Source: Symsagittifera roscoffensis (lineage: Eukaryota > Xenacoelomorpha > Acoela > Convolutidae). From it: a stretch of 64,000 nt of DNA. The stretch spans positions 1 through 64,000 of the forward strand of contig NW_026971607.1 of NCBI RefSeq assembly GCF_963678635.1, in the 5' to 3' direction. This document shows positions 9,501 through 15,806 of the stretch, piece by piece. How positions within the stretch are numbered: the stretch's first letter is position 1; each line of letters opens with the position of its first letter. Position numbers and translations under genes: made by a program. A model generated the notes under the pieces. The model made no database searches and had not been told where the DNA came from. It saw only the letters and a program-made list of their open reading frames with translations.

Positions 9501-12119
9501 ATCATGGCGCTAAAGGAGCACGTTAAGGCGAGATATAGGCTGTCTGACCTAATAAGGGCCCAGAAGAGTGACAAAATGACAAGTAACCTCTCCAAATGGA
9601 TCCATTCGGGAGTCAAGGAGAAGGGGGAACTTGAGGAAGACAGCTACAAGATCTTGAGCCAGTTCTACAAAGAAAAGAGAGACTTACTTTATCACACAGC
9701 TGAAGGGGTGGTAGCGTGCAAGAGAAGAGATGAGGAAAAGATATTACACAAACACAACCTCATCATACTACCACAATTGTACCAAACGGAGGTGCTTTTC
9801 AGATCACACGACCAGATGGGCCACCAGGGGATAGATAAAGTACAACAAAGGATACTTCATAGGTTTGACTGGCCGGGAATGAGAAAAGCTTGCGATAGAT
9901 GGGTGAATGCCTGCCTAGCATGCCTTCAAGTAAAAAACCCAAGGAAGATGAAGTTTCCCCTCAAGTCTGTCGAGAGTTCGGAATTCAATGAAGTGGTGCA
10001 GATAGATCATCAGAAAATCTGTATGACGGAGTCAGGGAAAAACCAGATACTGGTCATAATTGATCACTTCACAAAGCTGGCAGAGGCGGTGCCGTGTCAA
10101 ACAGCTTCGGCAGAGGAGACTTGTGACCACTTGATAACCCATTGGATATCAAGGTATGGTTGTCCAATGACTTTCCAGTCGGACAACGGCAAGGCTTTTG
10201 TGGGGGACTTGACAAAAGAATTGATGAAGAGATCACACATTGCTCAAGCACACTCGACGACCTATCATCCACAGACCAATGGGTTGGTAGAGAGACAGAA
10301 CAGGACACTGGTCAACATGCTAAGGGTGTACTGCTCAAGATACATGACGGACTGGGACAAATATCTGCCACAGGTAGTAGGAGCCTATAACAGTACTCAG
10401 CACTCAACGACAGGCATCAGTCCTTTCATGATGTTGACGGGCAGGGAAAGGGCAATGCCTCTAACATTCTTCTACCCGGAGTACGAGGGGAAGAGGACGT
10501 CGCCTCAAGCATACGTGAAGGAAGCGATCAAAAGACAACAAGAGCTAAACGAGCTATGCCGGAGAAACACGGCGCAAGCGCAAATGAGGCAACGCAAGAA
10601 ATATGACGAAAAGATATTACGAGCAAAGCCATACGAAGTGGGCCAATACGTGTGGGTCTTCCAAAATGTCATACCGCCCAAGGGAACAAAGAAACTACTC
10701 AAGAAGTGGAGAGGACCGTTCATGATAACGGAAGTACATCAACAAGGACGGTTCTATCGCTTGAGTACTGGGCGAGCAGCACATTACGAAAATCTGAAGC
10801 CTCACGTCCCGTCCCCGGAGGACTGGTGCCTACCAAAAGACATGGAAGGTCTTGAGTACCTGGTGGTGGAACCAGCGTGTGAAGTGAATGAGAAAGGCAC
10901 TAGAGAGAAAAATGATGGTAATGAGAACTTGAGTTTGGACGACAACGAAAAGATAGAAGTGGAGTCGGATGCAGGTTCATTTGTAGAAGAAGACTGGAAC
11001 GACCCAGAGCAAAACGAGGTACCGAAGTGGATGGAGCTGGATCGACCAGCACCACCGGAAACCAGGACTGGCAATCGTAAACGCACAGGCATGAGGTACA
11101 ATAGGTACGGGGATGACTTCTTGATCGATAAGATACAGCCAGACAAATTGGGCGAGGAACTACTAAGTGCAGGCGAACTGGAAGCCGGAGAGGAATGGCA
11201 GGTCATTGACGATGGTGGACATTATCCGCAGGATGATTACTCGACGCCAGAATTGGAGACGGATCTCGAACAGAGTGAGATAGAAAGGAGGGAGAACACG
11301 AACTTGAGGATTCTAGAGTGGATGCGTGATGTCAAAAACGGGAGCAGCGAAGGACAAAGCATTCAGCAAGTCGATGTATCAGCAGCAAATTACATAAAGA
11401 CAGAGGACCCTCTTTTCGGATGGACAGCAACAGACAGGCCACTGGACATTCCTAAGGACAATTCAGACCCGACAACATCGACGGGGACGTCGATAAATAT
11501 TTTTGTCCGGGGAGTGGGAGTAGGACTTACCCACACCGAAAATTTGATGATAAAGAAGCTCAAGGAAGTGAGGGAAACAAGCGGATTGGAACTGGAGGAA
11601 GAAGAACCAGAGCCTACCATAGGTCGGAATTTCAAAACGAAATTCGAAATACCCAATGAATACTCAGAGAACATCATGATAACGGATAGCGACTTCATCC
11701 TGTCAAACAGGACCAGCGCGATCTGCATCACGGCGGACATGAGTTTCAAATCAAGATTGGAAGCTGAGTTCAAAAGAGAGTACCAGAATGTAGAGTTTCT
11801 GTTCAGACAGAGGCCAGGACTGGGAGGCATGGCAGCGCTTCCACCGTCAGTGGCACAAGTCCCGGGCAAATATCTGTGCTTCCTAGTAACGAGGGTCAAC
11901 GACAGGAACACAATTGATCCCGAACACGTGATATTGGCACTGACAAGATTACGAGACTTCATGATTGAAAGAGGGATAGCAGAAGTCTCGATGCCGGTGT
12001 ACGACCCAAACAGGGGCAAACTGAGCTCGAGGGAATTGTACGCTATCCTACACGTAGTCTTTGCAGAAACTGAGATAATGGTGTATCTTCACAAGAAATA
12101 CTACTTGAGCATCGCTTGA
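6498..12119 (+). CDS. pol: Pol of element A: RT, RNase H, integrase, C-terminal macro-like domain
   Basis: Frame of 1873 residues. RT: block A reads TLYLGSAFWQ, with Tyr at residue 350 where B and D have the catalytic Asp; YVDD at 415-418 is intact. RNase H: DTDAS at 563-567. An acidic linker about 860-930 separates it from integrase, whose zinc finger is H1104, H1109, C1139, C1142 and whose catalytic triad is D1170, D1229, E1265 (35 residues between the last two). A GPF motif at 1406-1408 marks the C-terminal integrase module. A charged region of about 300 residues follows, then residues about 1735-1873 resemble a macro domain. The apparent start at 6498 only reflects the upstream frameshift; in D the frame continues from protease. 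Lost Asp-350 should abolish polymerase activity of this copy. Confidence 0.93.
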   Translation: MNLNRDFIRNFDVTIDLNNAMFRIRNPDRRYAIKPVNLIMANENKAPVFLSRRVRLKANEAAIVSLRMKNYNELSDNKQVCIVPNPNSQSAAVLVRSFSITKSGLCVSVLLNTLDIPITIQRGRKLGYALPVKTRYETIENSKQNEVVDCPNHRDKICILRRLQKIKDSSGLIKSLKSETDDGLSSCSNFPERPTLDEMHTDKPVLPEIEHLRGKLKDEQLEAIKDVLERNEEVFSRHKADIGCCNFVEHEIELEENAVPHREGARRMTPHKSDACRKEIETLLEYDMIEPSKSPWACGVVMAKKKGDQLRFCCDFRYLNSVTVKDAYPIPRIDESLSKLGDAKFFTTLYLGSAFWQVPLRKQDRDKTGFACELGLFQWKRMPFGLCNATATFQRLMAHALIGMTKKYGNLVMCYVDDVVIATPTLEDHIERLDEVFACMKRSGLKCKPSKCEILKDSIKYLGRMVDKHGIRPDPDAVEAVLTWKSPKTEHQLMSFLGFANYYREFIKGYADKVYPMQQLMRHKGKKFTWNNAAEESFQRIKKELCEAPVLGMPTEKGMYVLDTDASVVAISGILHQEQEWNGKTVLRPIAYGSKVLSDTEMKYGAPKAEMFAVVTFVEKYRAYLGSEPFKLRVDNRALSWLKTYSMDQSYIGRWIVRLDGYNMIIEHRTRDKHQNADSLSKKTEFYERQEQREADRPEIKDGFSFMDKETYDSLPLTRWLDKSGKPIEDHPELPKEPLEKTILKKSRGIPIGIMLKSKIVRETLKAKGYDLIQVEEGTVRIDEDLMRLLEKLSDDKPVIQRKGQEAPELTILRREETVNNTDFSKGSVTDSKDVVRSLVEKIPENILEQTKVRGKKVTFREEVEHLGLDQESGEWSRFMEEETGEGKLSGEREEWDEDSDESSEDQDSLCMILAEEKIRQHDRELQTDPSSGTYNLEIQEVRGGEELEKIAVSRKPLRELSCNSNVRTNLVPEDDMKIVKRMICVKLSDDIHNPGEMNGQIMALKEHVKARYRLSDLIRAQKSDKMTSNLSKWIHSGVKEKGELEEDSYKILSQFYKEKRDLLYHTAEGVVACKRRDEEKILHKHNLIILPQLYQTEVLFRSHDQMGHQGIDKVQQRILHRFDWPGMRKACDRWVNACLACLQVKNPRKMKFPLKSVESSEFNEVVQIDHQKICMTESGKNQILVIIDHFTKLAEAVPCQTASAEETCDHLITHWISRYGCPMTFQSDNGKAFVGDLTKELMKRSHIAQAHSTTYHPQTNGLVERQNRTLVNMLRVYCSRYMTDWDKYLPQVVGAYNSTQHSTTGISPFMMLTGRERAMPLTFFYPEYEGKRTSPQAYVKEAIKRQQELNELCRRNTAQAQMRQRKKYDEKILRAKPYEVGQYVWVFQNVIPPKGTKKLLKKWRGPFMITEVHQQGRFYRLSTGRAAHYENLKPHVPSPEDWCLPKDMEGLEYLVVEPACEVNEKGTREKNDGNENLSLDDNEKIEVESDAGSFVEEDWNDPEQNEVPKWMELDRPAPPETRTGNRKRTGMRYNRYGDDFLIDKIQPDKLGEELLSAGELEAGEEWQVIDDGGHYPQDDYSTPELETDLEQSEIERRENTNLRILEWMRDVKNGSSEGQSIQQVDVSAANYIKTEDPLFGWTATDRPLDIPKDNSDPTTSTGTSINIFVRGVGVGLTHTENLMIKKLKEVRETSGLELEEEEPEPTIGRNFKTKFEIPNEYSENIMITDSDFILSNRTSAICITADMSFKSRLEAEFKREYQNVEFLFRQRPGLGGMAALPPSVAQVPGKYLCFLVTRVNDRNTIDPEHVILALTRLRDFMIERGIAEVSMPVYDPNRGKLSSRELYAILHVVFAETEIMVYLHKKYYLSIA
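9113..9173 (+). promoter_or_regulatory. Two internal purine-tract-like motifs in pol of A
   Basis: GTCCGGGGAG at 9113-9122 and TGTCCGGGGAG at 9163-9173, 50 bases apart, copy the motif that abuts the 3' LTR (21919-21930). They lie in the acidic linker between RNase H and integrase. D has the same pair at 58181 and 58234. They could prime extra plus strands, but that is inference. Confidence 0.55.
11513..11524 (+). promoter_or_regulatory. Third internal purine-tract-like motif in pol of A
   Basis: TTGTCCGGGGAG preceded by an AT-rich run, within the Pol C-terminal extension. Same place in D (60576-60586) and, with one change, in B (36543-36553). A T-rich stretch followed by a G-rich tract is the usual form of a polypurine-tract primer site. 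Confidence 0.55.
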
Positions 12120-12392
12120 GTCGGGTACATGGAGGTATCGAATCGGGTGTGAAGGAGGAGTCTTGAGTTAGGTACTGGGGTGCGGCACAGGTAAAGGGAT
12201 CTTAAGAGGTGATTGGCATGACAATTGAATTTTAAAAAAAGAATTAACGGTGCTAAAACATAAATTGAATCTGCATGTTTTTAAGGGAAATCCAATCGAA
12301 TTGTTTTAAGTGATATGAGAATGATAAGATTTTAACCATATGGGTAGAAGGGGGGTCTCTAGGTTAGGAACGTGACATGCTAAGTTTTAATG

Positions 12393-12408
12393 TGCTTTCT
12401 GTTTTCAG
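12393..12408 (+). promoter_or_regulatory. Putative 3' splice site for the ORF3-ORF5 RNA (A)
   Basis: A pyrimidine-rich tract ends in TTTTCAG, with AG at 12407-12408, followed by ATCAAG. D has TTATTTTCAG ending at 61473 in the same place although surrounding bases have drifted. A subgenomic spliced RNA would let ORF3 be translated, as retroviral env is. The donor is not identified; GTGAGT at 460 or GTAAGG at 510 are candidates. Confidence 0.6.
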
Positions 12409-12540
12409 ATCAAGTTTGAAAAACAAAGTTGAAGATCCAACTACACTCAAGCGAGAAACAGAAAGAGAAAATCTTGATTGAACACGCGATAATCCGCACC
12501 TACAGCAGATACTTGCAAGAGAGCATTTCTAAAGAATTCT

Positions 12541-12600
12541 TGAGTTGGGTAATACTTGAGTTGGTAAGGTAATTCTTGAGTTGGTAAGGTAATTCTTGAG
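12541..12600 (+). repeat. 20-base tandem repeat with CTTGAG before ORF3 of A
   Basis: Three units of about 20 bases, GGTAAGGTAATTCTTGAGTT and variants, end 41 bases before the ORF3 start. D has degenerate 20-base units at about 61574-61606. The core CTTGAG word recurs across the A family. Confidence 0.8.
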
Positions 12601-12641
12601 CTCGTTAACATCTACCTACATACATCCCGAAGTTACAAAGA

Positions 12642-15600
12642 ATGGCAGACCGATTCTGGAGATCCATGCCCGCGGCCCTGAAGAAGCCCACTCTTGATGA
12701 GCTGTACAGACGCCTGAGGGACCTGGACTACACCCAGATAGACGAGAGAATGGCGGTGATGCTGAATGCAATCCTCCAGTTGGAGGACCAGGGTGAGTGC
12801 AGGGAGTCTGCGACGGAGGCTGTCTTGATGGTCGGCTACACCACCGAGGGTATATCAAACCAAGAACAGACCAGATGGTTGTCTTGGAATGTGGATGGAG
12901 GAGTAAGGGGCTTTGACTTGGCAAGAAATCCTGGCCTGAGTAACAACATCGAACACGGCGCAGGAGAATTCCCGCTACCAACGAGGCCAACAGCAAGATC
13001 CACAGGCCAGATCTCGAGTAAGGTGCCGTCGATGTCGCGAGCGCAACAGGATCTGGGTGTTCTAAAGAAAGAGCTCGAGAAGGCGCAGAAGGAAAGGAAT
13101 AAAGCGAACCTCGATCGGGATCAGGCGAAGCTGGATCGGGAGAAGATTCAGCTGGAGAGAGACCAGGCAGTCGACGAGCGAGATCAGACTCTGAAGTTAC
13201 TTGAGATGCTAAGAGCTGAAGATCAGCAGGAACTAAGGGTGCGGGAGAACGTCGCGAATCGTGATCAACTGAAGTCGGAGTTGGAAAAAATAGAACAGCG
13301 ACAACGCGAGCTTGACGCACAGAAGGGAGCCAGGCCAAACGAACGAGTGGTGACCAGCTCGAGGCCAGAGTCGCGCATGGAGGTGGATGAAGCTCCCAGG
13401 GCTAGAGGACGGTTCAACCTTGACCGCGAGGCCAGAGAACACATGAGTGAAGGGTTGGAAGTCTGGATACCGAATGACGTGACGCCTTCCTTGCGCAGCC
13501 TAGAGACACAACCTGTACGCCCACTGATGGATGTGGTGCTACCGGGATATACCCCAACCTCGACCTCGAGTGGCAGTCAGGTGAGTGGCGCCTCATCGCG
13601 CCTGAAGGAGCTAGGCGAGAAATTGCAGCAGAAGAGTCGTGAAAGATCGACAAGGCCAGAGCTTCCCCCAACTTGGAGGGAACAGCCGGTCAGGAGCGTC
13701 GTGATCGCAAGCTATAAGAAAAATACAGAGGGGAGCTACCACAGGCATAATCGGCTGGACTGGAGTGCGGAACAGGGAGCCAGGAGGGACTGCTTCCATG
13801 ACGCAGCCTGGGTGGAGTATCTAGCGCCACCTCGTGTGCCAGAGGGTGCAGTTCACCTAATTATAGGGGACAGCCTGGTGCGGGTGTTGACCCAGATTCA
13901 GTCACATTGGCAGACAGGAGTCTTGAGTTTCGCTGGAGCTGCTACGCCACAGATGTTGGCAACCCTGGACATGCTAGGGATGACCAAAGTTTACACGGTG
14001 ACCCTGATGATTGGGACCAACGACGTGTCAAGGGGAGAAGCGAGGAAAATAATGAGGCTGTACGACAAGATGAGCTGCCTTCTTGAGGAACTGAGGATCC
14101 AGATGGACCCCATCCTGCTGACGGTATGCACGGTCCCCTACAACATGATGTTTGATCAGCACGCCTTCGAGATGAACGAGAAGGTGCGGAACCTGAACAA
14201 GGTGATCCGAGAGATACACCGAAAGAGTGTGCTTCCTGTCAGACTGTTGGACGTAGCGGAACGTATGGAGAAAAAGGGATTCCCTGAAGACACCTCTAAA
14301 GATGGAATCCATTTCGATAGGCCAAGTGGAGCGGAGTGGCTGAACGATGTCTTCCAGGAACACATAAACACGCTAGAGGCGGATCTGCTGGAGACAGCCC
14401 AATTCACTTTAGGACCACCTCCGAACCCACCATTCCTTGCCTCGAGGGCCTTGGCTGGTCGCTTGGGAACGAGAGTTGATACTAGAGACAGTTCAAGGAG
14501 CAATCAGACCCGATTGCAGAGTGCCACGCCAATGGAGTCTGAGGAGGTAGCGTCATCAACACCCCCAGGCTCGGCGATATCCTCTGTGGTAGTGGCAGAG
14601 GGCAGGAGGGAAAAGAAGTCTATGGAGACCGCTCGCTTGAGATATCCTGAGAAGGTGAAGGAACTGGATCTAGAGAGTTTGGAATGCAGGCGAGAATTGG
14701 CGGAAACCCTGGGGATCGAACGAGTATCGCACGAGGATTTGAATAGACATCATTGCGTGGACTGGTTGAAAGCTCATGAGGCGCACTTCTCGAGAGCGAA
14801 GTTGATGGAGACCACAGACCTGACTGGAATTCCCACAAAAGCGATCATGGGACCCATTAACTACAGACCTCTCAAGCTGTTGGGGAGTCCTGGACTTATA
14901 GCAGAACCTCCCAAGCACCGAACTAGCATCGCCAGGATCAGGTTGGCAACCCCGGCACAGTTAAAGGTGGTAGACAAGCTACTCAATCCGGGGGGAATGG
15001 AATTGCCTGATGCCGCTTACGAAGGCTCGAAATTGGCGGAAGATCCCAGGTACGGGAAGCCCTGTGGCAGCACCCAACTGGCCAAGACCTTGGCAGTTTA
15101 TGATAGAGCAGATCCAGCTGCTGCGAGAGTGGTCATTGTGGCGGGATCGGACTTCGAAGGAACGTCTCCCAAGTTGTTCTGGCCGGAGACTCTGATATAC
15201 ACTTTGCCAGGAGCCGAATTGAACCAGATGTTGACTCTGGTGGTGTCAATAAAGTCGGAAATGCCCTGTGAACCTGAGCTGCTATTGTTTGCAGGAATGA
15301 ATGATCACCTGCACGCGATGGGACTTCTTGAGCAACTGAAGGGCAATGAGGTTCCGACATCGAGGAAGATATGGGAGGCCATTCAGGCGTTGTTTGCGGC
15401 GATGAATGAAGTACAAGAGAATGTAGCCTCGAGGTTTGGGTCTAAGACGAAGGTGGTGTTCACCACATCCCCTGGATACGCGAATATGCCACCCGCCCTA
15501 CAATTCGTGTACGCGGTCTTGATCCTAATAGCAGAAGGGAGTGAATGGCGGATTCTGATGGCAGCCCCCAATCGAGAGTTGGAGCCATCGAACCTGAGGC

Positions 15601-15797
15601 TTTACAAATCAGAATTGGCGGCGGCATGGGCTGACATATCTCATGCACTGAGGGGCTTTTACGGACTAGCCGATGTCCTGATCGTATTGGATGAGGTACT
15701 CTTGCTGGAGATATCGAACTTTGCTAGACAACTGAAGTTCAGCCCAGTCATCGGGGACGATCACCCGGCGATAAGCCAGTTGACGGCCAGCTTGTGA
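12642..15797 (+). CDS. ORF3 of element A: SGNH/GDSL hydrolase-domain protein
   Basis: Protein of 1051 residues starting at the first ATG after the splice acceptor. The N-terminal ~100 residues are conserved in B and D but unrecognised. A strongly charged coiled coil with RDQAKLD-type heptads lies at about 130-240. The SGNH hydrolase domain spans about 400-585: GDSL with Ser at 411, an FAGA block near 430, GTND with Asn at 460, and DGIH with Asp 554 and His 557. All blocks of the esterase/lipase superfamily are present, so an active esterase or deacylase is plausible; the substrate is unknown. Residues about 825-1045 contain a GSDF segment, GMND near 887 and a terminal DDH, which may be a second, decayed SGNH-like fold. 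No signal peptide or membrane anchor is evident. ORF4 starts 9 bases after the stop. Confidence 0.85.
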   Translation: MADRFWRSMPAALKKPTLDELYRRLRDLDYTQIDERMAVMLNAILQLEDQGECRESATEAVLMVGYTTEGISNQEQTRWLSWNVDGGVRGFDLARNPGLSNNIEHGAGEFPLPTRPTARSTGQISSKVPSMSRAQQDLGVLKKELEKAQKERNKANLDRDQAKLDREKIQLERDQAVDERDQTLKLLEMLRAEDQQELRVRENVANRDQLKSELEKIEQRQRELDAQKGARPNERVVTSSRPESRMEVDEAPRARGRFNLDREAREHMSEGLEVWIPNDVTPSLRSLETQPVRPLMDVVLPGYTPTSTSSGSQVSGASSRLKELGEKLQQKSRERSTRPELPPTWREQPVRSVVIASYKKNTEGSYHRHNRLDWSAEQGARRDCFHDAAWVEYLAPPRVPEGAVHLIIGDSLVRVLTQIQSHWQTGVLSFAGAATPQMLATLDMLGMTKVYTVTLMIGTNDVSRGEARKIMRLYDKMSCLLEELRIQMDPILLTVCTVPYNMMFDQHAFEMNEKVRNLNKVIREIHRKSVLPVRLLDVAERMEKKGFPEDTSKDGIHFDRPSGAEWLNDVFQEHINTLEADLLETAQFTLGPPPNPPFLASRALAGRLGTRVDTRDSSRSNQTRLQSATPMESEEVASSTPPGSAISSVVVAEGRREKKSMETARLRYPEKVKELDLESLECRRELAETLGIERVSHEDLNRHHCVDWLKAHEAHFSRAKLMETTDLTGIPTKAIMGPINYRPLKLLGSPGLIAEPPKHRTSIARIRLATPAQLKVVDKLLNPGGMELPDAAYEGSKLAEDPRYGKPCGSTQLAKTLAVYDRADPAAARVVIVAGSDFEGTSPKLFWPETLIYTLPGAELNQMLTLVVSIKSEMPCEPELLLFAGMNDHLHAMGLLEQLKGNEVPTSRKIWEAIQALFAAMNEVQENVASRFGSKTKVVFTTSPGYANMPPALQFVYAVLILIAEGSEWRILMAAPNRELEPSNLRLYKSELAAAWADISHALRGFYGLADVLIVLDEVLLLEISNFARQLKFSPVIGDDHPAISQLTASL

Positions 15798-15806
15798 TTT
15801 CGGAGT

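Larger units (their letters stand above)
12120..12641 (+). other. Spacer between pol and ORF3 of element A
   Basis: About 520 bases without a gene. It contains the splice acceptor near 12408 and a 20-base tandem repeat just upstream of ORF3. After the acceptor no ATG occurs until ORF3 at 12642, which fits an RNA whose first translatable gene is ORF3. The sequence is alignable with 61192-61634 of D but much more diverged than the flanking genes. Confidence 0.8.

Noticed and set aside
4219-11206. Many minus-strand open frames opposite gag and pol (for example 4219-4836, 11390-12019)
   Set aside because: Serine- and leucine-rich antisense shadows of the real genes. The same shadows occur opposite homologous regions of D only because the sense strand is conserved.
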